This document shows, in pieces, positions 1 through 9,443 of a stretch of DNA of 64,000 nucleotides. Position 1 is the first letter of the stretch. Every line of letters begins with the position of its first letter. The DNA lies in the NCBI GenBank assembly GCA_963701445.1, contig CAVPAM010000027.1, positions 1 through 64,000 of the forward strand, read 5' to 3'. Made by a program: the position numbers and the translations under genes. The notes under the pieces are model-generated. The model did no database searches. It saw only the letters and a list, made by a program, of their open reading frames with translations, and was not told where the DNA came from. The stretch is from CAKZLS01 sp963701445 (GTDB lineage Bacteria; Pseudomonadota; Alphaproteobacteria; Rhodospirillales; Defluviicoccaceae).

Positions 1-177
1 CATTTTGCGGCCGGGGCCAAGGATTACGCCGAGCGGATTCCGCAGAAACTCATCCTCATCGACGGCGATATGCTCACCAGGCTGATGATCCGCCACGGCG
101 TTGGCGTTCGCACAACTCGCACCATCGAATTGAAGAAGCTCGATGCCGACTACTTCGACAATGAGGGCAACAGTTGA
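1..177 (+). CDS. mrr: Mrr-type restriction endonuclease, C-terminal fragment
   Basis: The window opens inside this reading frame, and only the last 58 codons before a TGA are present. The visible tail carries LILIDGDMLTRLMI, then a VGV segment and LKKLDADYF. This resembles the C-terminal signature of Mrr modified-DNA restriction proteins (ILIDG..L..LMI...VGV...K..D.D.F). In that family the segment follows the PD-(D/E)XK nuclease core; the catalytic residues themselves lie outside the window. Mrr proteins cleave methylated foreign DNA in the cytoplasm. Identification is from the tail alone, so a divergent Mrr-fold protein is possible. Confidence 0.7.
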   Translation, partial: HFAAGAKDYAERIPQKLILIDGDMLTRLMIRHGVGVRTTRTIELKKLDADYFDNEGNS

Positions 178-287
178 ATGTTAAGGGGACGTACGAAGAC
201 GTTGCACGCGATCCCTTTTCCATGAAGCTACTTTTGGAGAAGGATCAATACCCCGGGATTGACGATCCTCCCGCGTCGTAAATACCT

Positions 288-971
288 TTATGCACACCTG
301 TCTCGACTTTGCCGTGGGTACACAAAACCCCGCCCTACGCCGCCAGACACGTGGGCTTCCTGGGCGAGCCAGTGCCAGAGGGCGAGGACTTTCGGGGCGG
401 CCTTGCCGTCGGGGTCTGTTTCCACCGCCGCGCGGCCGGTTTCGAAGGCCTCGGAGAAAGCGCTCCGCTCCGCGACGACGCTGGGCGCCACCGGCAGGCC
501 GTAGCGCCGGGCCTCGGCGAAGGCCTGTTTGAGCAACTGTCCGCGAATGCCGCCGCCGAGCGGAATGCACGCGTTCAGCACGATGGCGCTGGCCCGTCCC
601 GCCGGCTGCACCATGCGCACGATTTCACCCAGCGCCCCCAGATGGGCGGAGCCCGAGCGCGTGGGTATCAGGGTCACGTCGGCGGCGGCGATGGCGGCGC
701 GGACGATTTCCGGATGCGCCTGCGCCGAGGTGTCGATGAACACCCAGCGAAACCGCTGATCCCGCGCCCAGTCCAACGCCGCGTCCAGCACCTCGAGCCC
801 GATCGGCTGAACCATGGGTTCCGGCGCCTCGCGCCGTTCGGCCCATTCGGTGGCCTTCCGGCGCGGATCCAGATCCAGGATCAGCGCGTGTTCGGCGCAG
901 GTGGCCAGTTCCACCGCCAGCGTGGTCTTTCCCGCGCCCCGTTTCCGTCCCGCCAAAGCGATCGTCTGCAT
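288..971 (-). CDS. ParA-family ATPase (orphan)
   Basis: A 227-residue MinD/ParA-type P-loop ATPase. The deviant Walker A motif KRGAGKTT sits at residues 10-17 and keeps the signature lysine (K10), although the usual second Gly is Arg. LILDLDPRRKA, the A' motif (residues ~31-41), and FIDTSA (~77-82) follow, and LNACIP occupies the position of the NKxxP-like base-contact segment. Such proteins use ATP-dependent dimerisation for DNA or cargo positioning. No parB or centromere-like repeats are visible nearby, so it is an orphan rather than a chromosome or plasmid partition locus. The ATG is preceded by GGAGG at good spacing. The ~230 bp upstream is AT-rich with no gene and probably holds its promoter. 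Confidence 0.8.
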   Translation of the reverse strand: MQTIALAGRKRGAGKTTLAVELATCAEHALILDLDPRRKATEWAERREAPEPMVQPIGLEVLDAALDWARDQRFRWVFIDTSAQAHPEIVRAAIAAADVTLIPTRSGSAHLGALGEIVRMVQPAGRASAIVLNACIPLGGGIRGQLLKQAFAEARRYGLPVAPSVVAERSAFSEAFETGRAAVETDPDGKAAPKVLALWHWLAQEAHVSGGVGRGFVYPRQSRDRCA

Positions 972-1203
972 GACTGCCTCCCTATACCAACGAAACCCGA
1001 TCCGTCGCCGCTGGCATCGATGCCGTTGAACCGAATCGAATCATTTATGGCGAAACGTTGAAAGAAGGAATCAGATACACACTGTAACTATTTGATAAAA
1101 TTGAATAATAAATCATGGAATTCCAGCCCCCGCGCGCCGGCTTCTGGCCAGCCGGAACGAATTGGCCGAATCGAACGCCCCGAGCCCCGAACGCGCCCGC
1201 CCG

Positions 1204-2196
1204 CTACCAGCCGCGCAAGCGGATCAGCGCGATGGTGGCGGCCAGCAGGACAACCCACACGATCAGGTTCAGCCTCCACGACTGGCGGGCGTTCTCCCTC
1301 TCCAGCCAGCCGCGCGGCCTGATCCCCTTCCACAGGAACACGACCTGGGCTGCGAGATTGACGCAGATGATGTTGACGCCCAGGAGGATCGCCGCGCCCG
1401 CCGCCTCCTCCCAGCGGCCCTCGCCGGCCATCAGGCCCGCCGTCGCCGCCGGCGGCAGCAACGCCACCGCCACCATGACCCCGACCAGGTTGGTGGACAG
1501 GCCGGTGGTCAGCGACAGCGCGGCCGCCGCGCCCGACGCCAGCGCCAGCACGATCCCGTCGGCGCCCACGTGGGTTCGCATCATCAGCTCGGCGCTGTCC
1601 AGCGGAATGTCGACCAGGGCGCTAAACGCGGCGCAGAGCCCGACGGCCAGGCCGACCCCCACCACGTTGGTGCGCAGCGCGCGGACCATGAGCGCGCCGT
1701 CGCCCAGCGACGTGGCCAGCGCGAAGGCGAGGTTGGGGCCGAGCAGGGGCGCGATGACCATGGCCCCGATCACCACCGCGACGTTGTCGGTTTTCAAGCC
1801 GATCCCCGCCACCAGCGTCGACAGCACGATCAGTAACAGGAAGTTGATATTGAGATCCGCGCCGTTCGCCACCGAGCCGTAGAGCTCCTCGCGGGTGGCG
1901 GTGAGGGCCTTCTGGCTTTCCCGGGTTTTTTCCTCGTCGCTCGGCTCCACCTGCGGCAGGCTGCCGTCCACCGGAAGGATCGAAAGCCGCCAGTCCTCGC
2001 CGCCGCCCAGCAGGGATTCGAGCTGGTCGACGATGGGCTGGCGGTCCGAGCGCCCGGTGAGAATGCGGACGCACTCGCGGTCCTGCTGGGGAAGGTCGAT
2101 CACCTGACAATCGACCGCCTCCATCTCCTCGGCGATGGCGACGATGGTGTCGGCATTGCCTTTCCTGGCCGTGACCTCGATGACCTTGAGCTGCAT
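1204..2196 (-). CDS. DUF389 (TIGR00341-type) integral membrane protein
   Basis: A 330-residue protein. It has a soluble N-terminal region of about 110 residues, then a bundle of about six hydrophobic segments typical of DUF389. The conserved small-residue stretch VVIGAMVIAPLLGP falls in the second segment, and VAVALLPPAATAG marks a later one. The family is widespread, its function is not established, and it is thought to act in the inner membrane. The ATG at 2196 was chosen because GGGAGGAT lies just upstream; a much longer open frame running into the transporter gene is spurious. It lies 83 bp downstream of the peptide transporter ATPase gene on the same strand, so it could be co-transcribed. 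Confidence 0.8.
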   Translation of the reverse strand: MQLKVIEVTARKGNADTIVAIAEEMEAVDCQVIDLPQQDRECVRILTGRSDRQPIVDQLESLLGGGEDWRLSILPVDGSLPQVEPSDEEKTRESQKALTATREELYGSVANGADLNINFLLLIVLSTLVAGIGLKTDNVAVVIGAMVIAPLLGPNLAFALATSLGDGALMVRALRTNVVGVGLAVGLCAAFSALVDIPLDSAELMMRTHVGADGIVLALASGAAAALSLTTGLSTNLVGVMVAVALLPPAATAGLMAGEGRWEEAAGAAILLGVNIICVNLAAQVVFLWKGIRPRGWLERENARQSWRLNLIVWVVLLAATIALIRLRGW

Positions 2197-2279
2197 GGAC
2201 CGATCCTCCCCTCGACAGCGCCGGCCGGACGCGCCGGCCCCTCGCTTTACCGCGTGGCGGGCGCCGGGAAAAGCGGCGT

Positions 2280-4371
2280 TTACTCGGCCGCCTTGTCGGG
2301 CGCGGAACGGAACACGGGTTCCACCTTGCGGAGGTCGTCGAGGGGGATATGGCAGGCGATGACGTGCTCGGACGCCACCGCGCGCTGGGGCGGCGGCTCG
2401 TCGTCGCAGATGGCCCCAAGCTTGCGCGGACAGCGGCTGGCGAAGGGACAGCCCTTGGGCGGGTCGAGGGCGCTCGGAACGTTGCCCTCGAGGACGATGT
2501 CGCGCTTCTCCACGTTCGGATCGGCGATGGGCACGGCCGACAGCAGCGCCTCGGTGTACGGGTGATAGGGCGGCGCGAACACCTGGTCGGTGGAGCCGGA
2601 TTCCATGATCCGGCCCAGGTACATGACCACCACGCGGTCGGCCAGGTAGCGCACCGTGGAGATGTCGTGGCTGATGAACAGCAAGGTGGTGCCGTGGTCG
2701 CGCTGGATGTCCATCAGCAGCTCGGTCACCGCCGCCGCCACCGACACGTCGAGCGCCGAGATGGGTTCGTCGGCCACCACCACCTTGGGATTGCCGGCGA
2801 AGGCGCGGGCGATGCCGACGCGCTGCTTCTGGCCGCCCGAGAGCTGGCGCGGCCGGCGCCGGTAGAAATCCGCCGGCAGCTTGACGATGTCCAGCAGTTC
2901 GAGGACCCGCCGGCGGATCTTGGGGCCGTCGCTTTCGACGCCGAACTTGCGGATCACCCGCTCGATCTGGGCGCCGACGGTATGGCTGGGATTGAGGGTC
3001 TCGTTGGGGTTCTGGAACACCATCTGCAAGGACCCCAATTGCGCCGGCGAACGGTCGCGCACCGCCGTCTGGGCGATGTCCTCGCCGTCCAGGTGAAGCT
3101 CGCCGCTGGTGGCGGTCTCCAGCCCCATGAGCACCTTGGCGAAGGTGGACTTGCCGCATCCGGACTCGCCGACGATGGCCACCGTTTCGCTTGCCCGAGC
3201 CCGGAAGTCGAGGGCCTCGTTGGCCTTGACCCAGCGAACCTCGCCGCCGGAGATCAGCGCGCCGATGGACCGGTCGTGCACCGGATAGTGCTTCTGCAGA
3301 TCGGCCACGCGGAGCATTTCCCTGCCCACGTCCAGGGGCTCGCGGGCGGCGGAGGACCGCTCCAGGTTCTCCGTCGAGACCTCGCGCCAGCGCAGGCAGC
3401 GCACGTTGTGGCCGTCCTCGCCGGTGGGCTCCATGGGGATGGCGCCGCCGTCGCACAGCCCTTCGCGGACATAGTCGCAGCGGGGCGCGAAATTGCAGCC
3501 GCGCGGACGATCGTGGGGCAGCGGCAACTGGCCCCGGATGGGCGTCAGCGGCCGGGCGTTCTTGTCGCAGCTCGGCAGCGGAATGCAGCCGAACAGGCCG
3601 CGGGTATAGGGATGGCGCGGATCGTTGAACACGTCCAGCGACCGGCCGTCCTCAACCACCTCGCCCGAGTACATGACCGAGACCCGCTCGCAGGTCTGGA
3701 GGATCAGCCCCATGTTGTGGGAGATGTAGAGTTGGGCGGTGCCGTACTTCTTGCTGATCTCGCCGATCAGGTCGACGATCCCCGCCTCCACGGTCACGTC
3801 GAGCGCGGTCGTCGGCTCGTCCAGCAGCAGCAGCGACGGGTTGGACAGCAACGCCATGGCGATGACCACGCGCTGCTGCTGGCCGCCCGAGATCTGGTGC
3901 GGGTAGGCGTCCATGACCCGCTCGGGATCGGACAACCGCACGTCGCCCAGCAGCCGGATCGCCCGGTCGCGCGGCTTCGCCCCGGCCCGCGCCGTCGTGC
4001 ACCATGGGCACCTCGACGAGTTGGTCGCCGATGGTCAGGCTGGGGTTGAGGGCGGCCATGGGCTCCTGGTAGATCATGGCGATCTCCGCGCCCCGGACCC
4101 GGCGCAACTCTTCCCTGCCGAGCGAGCCGAGGTCGCGGCCCTTGAACCGGATGGAGCCGCCGACGATGCCGCCGTTGTGGCCCATGTACTGCATGATCGC
4201 CATGGCCACCGTGGACTTGCCGCAGCCGGACTCGCCGACGAGGCCGACACTTTCGCCGGCGTCCATGCGGAGCGAGAAATCGACCACCGCCGGGATCTCG
4301 CCGGCGCGGACGAAGTACGAGATGCAGAGGTTTTCGATTTCCAGCAGCGGCGGATCCACGCGGTCTGTCAT
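2280..4371 (-). CDS. Fused double ATPase of a peptide/nickel ABC transporter (frameshifted)
   Basis: Two complete OppD/DppD- and OppF/DppF-like ATPases in one gene (696 residues after correction). The first half has GESGCGKST and the second GESGCGKSTF as Walker A. ISGGQQQRV and LSGGQKQRV are the signature motifs, and LLLDEPTTALD and VVADEPISALD are Walker B. Each half ends in the cysteine-containing oligopeptide-binding tail (GCNFAPRC and GCPFASRC). The reading frame shifts at about 3977-3985 in a CCGGGGC run. Dropping one G rejoins ..DGAGR and AKPRDRAIRLLGD, and the span is one base over a multiple of three. The shift is therefore probably a one-base insertion, either a consensus error or a recent mutation. 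It is the last transporter gene of the operon. Confidence 0.85.
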
Positions 4372-4379
4372 GCGGCGCC

Positions 4380-5273
4380 TCAGTCCCTCAGCGATATTTC
4401 GCGCAGCCCGTCGGCGAGCATGTTGAAGCCGAGGATCAGCGACGAAATGGCGATGCACGGAAATACCGTCATGTACGGAAAGGCCAGCGCCAGCGGCCGC
4501 GCCTCGTTGATCATGCCGCCCCAGTCGGGGTCGGGCGGCGGCAGGCCGAGACCGAGGAAGCCGAGAACGCCGATGGTGATGATGACGTAGCCGAGGCGCA
4601 GGCACGCGTCGACGATAAGAGGACCGCGGGCATTGGGCAGGATCTCCACCAGCATGATGTACCACGACGATTCGCCCCGGGTCTGGGCGGCGGCCACGTA
4701 ATCCCGGTTGCGCAGGTCGAGAACCAGGCCGCGCACGATGCGCATGATCCCGGGCGCGCTGGCGAAGGTGATGGCGACGACGATGTTGATGCCCGACGCT
4801 CCCACCGTGGTGATCACCAGGATGTAGAGCACCAGCACCGGAAACGAGAGGATGACGTTGGCCACGAACGAGAGAACGGCGTCGGCGCGGCCCCGGTAGT
4901 ATCCGGCCGCGAGTCCCATGAGAATGCCCACCACATAGGCGCACGCGGTGGCGACGGGAGCGTAGAACAGGACCGTTCGCGCGCCCCACATGATCCGGGA
5001 CAGGATATCCCGGCCGATCTGGTCCGTTCCCAGCCAGAAGGTTCCGCCCCCGGCGTATTCGGTGCCGGGCGGGGCGAAGGGCTGGAGCGTGGCGTTGGGG
5101 TCGAACGGCGCGATCAGCGGCGCCAGCACCGCGACGATCACCCAGAACGCGATCAGGCCGACGCCCACCATGCCGGCGCCGCTCTCGCGCAGCAGCGCGA
5201 ACGACCGGGCGGCGCGCATGACGGCGGCACCGGCGGATCCGGCGGGATCGATGGTCTTGGCGAGGTCGGTCAT
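4380..5273 (-). CDS. Peptide ABC transporter permease, DppC/OppC type
   Basis: A 297-residue inner-membrane permease. An N-terminal transmembrane helix is followed by the typical LGTDQIGRDILSRIMWGAR segment of OppC-like permeases (residues ~80-98), then five more helices. The EAA coupling loop lies at YVAAAQTRGESSW. The OppC_N-type N-terminus and the position after the DppB-like gene support the assignment. The gap to the ATPase gene is only 8 bp and to the upstream permease gene 11 bp, so the genes form one operon. It pairs with the DppB-like subunit to form the channel; the substrate (di-, oligopeptide or other) cannot be told from sequence. Confidence 0.9.
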   Translation of the reverse strand: MTDLAKTIDPAGSAGAAVMRAARSFALLRESGAGMVGVGLIAFWVIVAVLAPLIAPFDPNATLQPFAPPGTEYAGGGTFWLGTDQIGRDILSRIMWGARTVLFYAPVATACAYVVGILMGLAAGYYRGRADAVLSFVANVILSFPVLVLYILVITTVGASGINIVVAITFASAPGIMRIVRGLVLDLRNRDYVAAAQTRGESSWYIMLVEILPNARGPLIVDACLRLGYVIITIGVLGFLGLGLPPPDPDWGGMINEARPLALAFPYMTVFPCIAISSLILGFNMLADGLREISLRD

Positions 5274-5284
5274 GGTCCCGTCCC

Positions 5285-6217
5285 TCAACTGAACCGGATG
5301 CGCGGGTTGAGATAGGTATAGCCCAGATCGGCGATGGTCTGGGTGGCGGTCGCCACGAACACGGCGACCATGGCGCAGGCCTCGATCAGGAAGATGTCCT
5401 GGTTGAGCGACGCCTCCAGGAGCAGCGCGCCGAACCCCTTGTAGGCGAAGAAGAACTCGACGACGATGACGCCGGACAGCAGCCAGTTGATTTGCAGGGT
5501 GATCACCGTGAACGGCGCGATCAGGGCGTTGCGCAAGGCATGGCGCAGGATCACGCGGCGGTACGGAAGCCCCTTGAGGACCGCCGCGCGGATGTACTGC
5601 GTGGTCATCACCTCGGCCATGGACGCCCGGGTCATCCGCGCCACGTAGCCGAAATCGTAGAGCACCAGGACCATCACCGGCAGCACAAGCTGGGTCCAAT
5701 CGAACCCGTCGGTCATTGTGCTGGTCCCCGGCAGCCACCCCAGCCAGAACACGAAGATGGCGGCGAGGAACACGGCGCTGGCGAACTCGGGAATGGAGGT
5801 GGTGACGATGCTCGTCACCGAGATGATCCGGTCGAGCAGGGAGCCCTCGCGCATGCCGGCGAGAACGCCCAGGATCAGCGACAGCGGGATCATCACCGCG
5901 AAGGTCCAGAAACCGAGAATGGCGGTATTCCAGAGCCTCGGCCACAGCACGTCGGCCACCGGCACCTTGAAACGGATGGACTCGCCGAAGTCGCCGGTCA
6001 CGAACTTGCCGAGCCACGTGATATAGCGGACCCACAGCGGCTCGAAGTAGCCGTGCGCCTCGAGCCAGAGGGTCCGCTGCTCCTCGCTGCTGTAGGGGCC
6101 GAGCACCTTGGTGGCGACGCTGCCGGGCGTCAGCTCCAACAGCAGGAACAGCATCACCGACACCACCAGCATGGTCAGGACCATGGCGCCGAAACGCCTG
6201 AGGATGAACAGGGCCAT
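5285..6217 (-). CDS. Peptide ABC transporter permease, DppB/OppB type
   Basis: A 310-residue permease. The N-terminal helix MALFILRRFGAMVLTMLV is followed by a periplasmic region containing GPYSSEEQR and WVRYITWLGKFVTGDFGES, which is characteristic of DppB/OppB proteins. Five further membrane segments follow, with an EAA-like loop at IRAAVLKGLPYRRVILRHAL. It is the partner of the downstream DppC-like permease and is preceded by the binding-protein gene with a 46-bp gap. No anomalies were seen. Family membership is clear; the transported substrate is unknown. Confidence 0.9.
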   Translation of the reverse strand: MALFILRRFGAMVLTMLVVSVMLFLLLELTPGSVATKVLGPYSSEEQRTLWLEAHGYFEPLWVRYITWLGKFVTGDFGESIRFKVPVADVLWPRLWNTAILGFWTFAVMIPLSLILGVLAGMREGSLLDRIISVTSIVTTSIPEFASAVFLAAIFVFWLGWLPGTSTMTDGFDWTQLVLPVMVLVLYDFGYVARMTRASMAEVMTTQYIRAAVLKGLPYRRVILRHALRNALIAPFTVITLQINWLLSGVIVVEFFFAYKGFGALLLEASLNQDIFLIEACAMVAVFVATATQTIADLGYTYLNPRIRFS

Positions 6218-6263
6218 CAGTCACCCGTCTCGCGGTCTACCCCGCCAAGGTGTCGGCCCCGCC

Positions 6264-7967
6264 TCAGGACAGCCACACCTTGTTGTAGTGATGCTCCTCG
6301 GCCGGATGGGCGTAGATGTTCTTGACCCGCTCGCTGGCGGTGATGAACACCGACCGCCACGACGACTGGGAAATGATCGCGTCGTCCTGGAGGATCTTCT
6401 CCAGCTTGGCCATCACCGCGCGGCGCGCCATGGGGTCGAGAATGCCCTCCGCCTGGTCCAGCAGCCGATCGAATTCCGGATTGGAATATCCGGTTTCGTT
6501 CCAGGTTACGCCGCTCCGGTAGGCCAGGCCCAGCGTCTGAATGCCGAGCGCGCGGTGCGCCCACGCGGTGAAGCCGAACGGCGTCGACAGCCAGCGATCC
6601 CAATAGGTGCCGCCCGGCATGATATTGATGGCGATCTCGATGCCGGCGGGCAGGCACATCTCGCGAAGCGCCTTGCAGGCGTTCTGCTCCCACGTGGGAT
6701 TGGCGACACAGTCGATGGTCAGCTTGATGCCGTCCGGATAGCCGGCCTCGGCCAGGCGCTTCCTGGCGAGATCGTAATTCTGCTTGAGCATGGGCAGTTC
6801 GGCGTATTCAGGATGGATCGGGGCGACGTGGTGATCCTCGCCGGGCGCGCCGTATCCTCGATAGACGATCCGCAGGATCTTCTGGTGGTCGACGCAGGCC
6901 TGGATCGCCTGGCGCAACAGCTTGTTGTCGAACGGCTTCTCCGTCACGCGCATGCGCGCCACGCCGCACTGGGCGGTCACCGTCTGGTAAAGCCGCAGGT
7001 TCGGGATGGCCTTGATGGTCTCCACCTGGTCGTTGCTGGTGCGGAAGTTGCAGTCAACCTGATCCGAGGCCAGCGCGGCAATCTGCGCCGCCGGATCGTC
7101 GCCATGATCGATGTAGGTGATCTGGTCGAGATAGACGTCGCCGCCCCACCACGGCGCATCCTTGCGCTTGACCAGAACCGCCTTTTCGCCGATCGCGAAC
7201 TCCTTTAGCGTGAACGCTCCGGTTCCGACCGGGTTCTTGGACAGGTCTCCGCCTTCGTCCTCGAAACGGCGGTTGACGATCAGCGCCGGGTAATCGGCCA
7301 TGCTTTCCGGCAGCGCGAGGTCGGGCCGGAGCAGATTGAAGCGAACGGTGTGGTCGTCGATCTTTTCGATGACGCCCTCGGCCGCCACCGTCGACATCAC
7401 CGGCTTGCCGTCCTTGTCCGTCTTTCCGGTGTCCACCGTGGAGGTCATGGAACTGAACCGGCCCTGGTTGGAGGACCCTGTTTTCGGATCGAGCCAGCGG
7501 TTGAAATTGAACACCACGTCGTCGGCGTTGAAGTCGTCGCCGTTGGACCATTTGACGCCCTTGCGCAGATGGAAGGTCCAGGTTTTCAGATCTTCCGAGG
7601 CCTCCCAGCTCTCCGCCAGATACGGTTCGGCGAAGTTTTCGTGGTTGATCCGCACCAGCGGTTCGACCATGTGGCGGGCCACATTGCTCTTCTCCGACCA
7701 GTCGTAGGTGGCCGGATCGGTAATCTCCTTCACGTTCATGGAGCAGCGCAGGTTGCCGCCGGCTTTCGGCGCATCGGCGGCGGCGTGCGCGCTCGCAAGC
7801 GGACCGTCCCCGCCAAGGACTCCCGCCATGGAATAGGCGGCGCCGGAGGAAACGCCGAGCAGCGTTGCCGTGCGCAAGAACTCGCGACGGCCGATCGCGC
7901 CCTTGCGCAGCAATTCCCGGAGTTCCGGGATGTACGGGTGCAGTTTTCCGGGCCGGTTATCCGCCAT
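6264..7967 (-). CDS. Tat-exported substrate-binding protein of peptide ABC transporter
   Basis: A 567-residue extracellular solute-binding protein of family 5 (OppA/DppA-like). The N-terminus carries a twin-arginine signal, RREFLR, at about residues 29-34. A hydrophobic core ending near HAAADAPKAG follows, so the protein is predicted to be exported folded. The mature part begins with GGNLRCSMNVKEITDPATYD and contains WTFHLRKGVKWSNGDDFNADDV, the family-5 signature region. The ATG at 7967 was chosen over one further upstream because GGGAGAGAAGG lies just before it and the Tat motif then sits near the start. It is first gene of the transporter operon. Confidence 0.9.
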   Translation of the reverse strand: MADNRPGKLHPYIPELRELLRKGAIGRREFLRTATLLGVSSGAAYSMAGVLGGDGPLASAHAAADAPKAGGNLRCSMNVKEITDPATYDWSEKSNVARHMVEPLVRINHENFAEPYLAESWEASEDLKTWTFHLRKGVKWSNGDDFNADDVVFNFNRWLDPKTGSSNQGRFSSMTSTVDTGKTDKDGKPVMSTVAAEGVIEKIDDHTVRFNLLRPDLALPESMADYPALIVNRRFEDEGGDLSKNPVGTGAFTLKEFAIGEKAVLVKRKDAPWWGGDVYLDQITYIDHGDDPAAQIAALASDQVDCNFRTSNDQVETIKAIPNLRLYQTVTAQCGVARMRVTEKPFDNKLLRQAIQACVDHQKILRIVYRGYGAPGEDHHVAPIHPEYAELPMLKQNYDLARKRLAEAGYPDGIKLTIDCVANPTWEQNACKALREMCLPAGIEIAINIMPGGTYWDRWLSTPFGFTAWAHRALGIQTLGLAYRSGVTWNETGYSNPEFDRLLDQAEGILDPMARRAVMAKLEKILQDDAIISQSSWRSVFITASERVKNIYAHPAEEHHYNKVWLS

Positions 7968-8183
7968 GCGCCTTCTCTCCCTCGTCTGCGGCTGACAGTA
8001 AACCATATGCCCTCCATCCGATAAAACAAGCACGATGGTCGCCTTGGCATCAGGATCGCGGGGGGAACGATGGAATACGTCGCCGGGGGACCCGACATGG
8101 GGGCGTGCGCGGACGCACTCATTCCGCTATGGTCAAGGCGTGAACCGCAATCATCGCGGAAACGCCGTTTGAAAGGTCCTGTC

Positions 8184-8546
8184 ATGACATCCGTCCCGAA
8201 GTTCATTAGGGCGGCGCTTGTAATTGCGCTTGCTTTCACGCTGTTCCACGCGGCCCCCGCGCCGGCCCAGACCGAGTACAGCGACGCCAAGCTCGAGTCC
8301 TTCGTCCAGGCGGCGATCAAGGTCGAAAACCTCATGAGGGAATACGAGCCACGCGTCCAGGCGGCGGAAAGCCCGCAAACGGCCGACACCCTGCGCGCCG
8401 AGGCCAGGGCCAAGATGGAGGCGGCGGTCGTCGAGACGCCCGGGATTTCCCTCGCGGAATACTCCCGGATCGTCGAGGAAACGATGAGGGATCAGGCGCT
8501 AAACGACCGCGTCGATGTCCTCTACCGCGCGGCGAGGGGTCAATGA
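8184..8546 (+). CDS. DUF4168-like small secreted protein
   Basis: A 120-residue protein with a clear Sec signal peptide (residues ~1-29, ending APAPAQ). A short helical domain follows with LESFVQAAIKVENL and an EYSRIVEETMRDQALNDRV tail. This helical pattern matches the DUF4168 type of periplasmic proteins, whose function is unknown. The ATG at 8184 places the signal peptide at the N-terminus; an open frame extending ~110 bp upstream has no such logic. Its 3' end overlaps the end of the convergent prmA by 48 bp, which is unusual and leaves a small doubt about one of the two C-termini. Confidence 0.7.
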   Translation: MTSVPKFIRAALVIALAFTLFHAAPAPAQTEYSDAKLESFVQAAIKVENLMREYEPRVQAAESPQTADTLRAEARAKMEAAVVETPGISLAEYSRIVEETMRDQALNDRVDVLYRAARGQ

Positions 8547-9443
8547 CGGACCGGGCGGCGGCTCCCGGCGCCGCGCCGGGAGTTCCACGATCAAGGTCTG
8601 CCAATCCTCGACCGTGACGCGGCGGCGGAGCCGCAGCCCCGTGGCGCGGTGGGCGGCGAGAACGCCGTCGGCGTCCCGCGCCAGGAATCCCGAGAGCACG
8701 GCCACGCCGCCGGGAGCAAGGTGAGCCGCAAGATCGCGAGCCATCCGCTTCAACGGCCGCGCGAGGATATTGCAGACAATGAGATCGAACGGCCGGCCCC
8801 GCCGGATGGCCGGCGCCGCGTAACCGTCGGCCGAAACGGCGCGAACCCGGGAAGCCACGCCGTTCAGGCGGGCGTTGGTCCGGGTTACGGTCACGGCGGC
8901 CGGGTCGATGTCGGCGGCCAGCACCGGCACCCGCCACAGCTTGGTCATGGCGAGGGCCAGGATCCCCGAGCCGCATCCCACGTCGAGCGGCCGCTCGAAC
9001 CGCCGCCGCGACAGGTGGTCAAGAGCCTCCAGGCAGCCGCTGGTGGACGCGTGGCGCCCCGAACCGAAGGCGACGGCGGGATCGACCCGGAGCGCGATCC
9101 GGGACGCCGGGAACGGACCCCGGACATGCGAACCATGGATGAAGAAGCGGCCGATGCCGATGGGCGGAAACTCGGACTGGTTGTCGGCCACCCAGTCGCG
9201 GAGCGGCACGGCTTCGACGCGGACGCCGGGCACCGCGACACCCGCCGCCGCCGCCGCGAGGTCGAGCGCGACGCCAAGCAGCACCGGATCGGGCTCGGTT
9301 CCGCACACCCCTTCCACGTACCACTGCCCGGCCCCGGTCTCGGTACGGGACACCGCGTCGCAGAACGGCTCGAGCGCCGCCTCGAAGATGCCGGCCACGG
9401 CATCGGACGCCGGCAGGCCGATCCGCCAAAGGCCGCCCGCCAT
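8499..9443 (-). CDS. prmA: Ribosomal protein L11 methyltransferase
   Basis: A 314-residue class I SAM-dependent methyltransferase. The N-terminal substrate-recognition domain contains WVADNQSEFPPIGIGRFFIHG (the W..xxF.P..xG.rf motif). The catalytic domain has the SAM motif DVGCGSGILALAM and the post-II motif CNILARPL, both typical of PrmA, which trimethylates ribosomal protein L11. The ATG at 9443 shares its base with the TGA of the uvrD gene (TGATG), indicating translational coupling. The last ~16 residues, rich in Pro and Arg, overlap the convergent DUF4168 gene and may be an extension relative to usual PrmA proteins of ~290-300 residues. Confidence 0.9.
   Translation of the reverse strand: MAGGLWRIGLPASDAVAGIFEAALEPFCDAVSRTETGAGQWYVEGVCGTEPDPVLLGVALDLAAAAAGVAVPGVRVEAVPLRDWVADNQSEFPPIGIGRFFIHGSHVRGPFPASRIALRVDPAVAFGSGRHASTSGCLEALDHLSRRRFERPLDVGCGSGILALAMTKLWRVPVLAADIDPAAVTVTRTNARLNGVASRVRAVSADGYAAPAIRRGRPFDLIVCNILARPLKRMARDLAAHLAPGGVAVLSGFLARDADGVLAAHRATGLRLRRRVTVEDWQTLIVELPARRREPPPGPSLTPRRAVEDIDAVV

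Noticed and set aside
1204..3456. Very long minus-strand open frame joining DUF389 to the transporter ATPase
   Set aside because: The upstream 400 codons are an out-of-frame reading of the ATPase gene; a strong ribosome site marks the DUF389 start at 2196.
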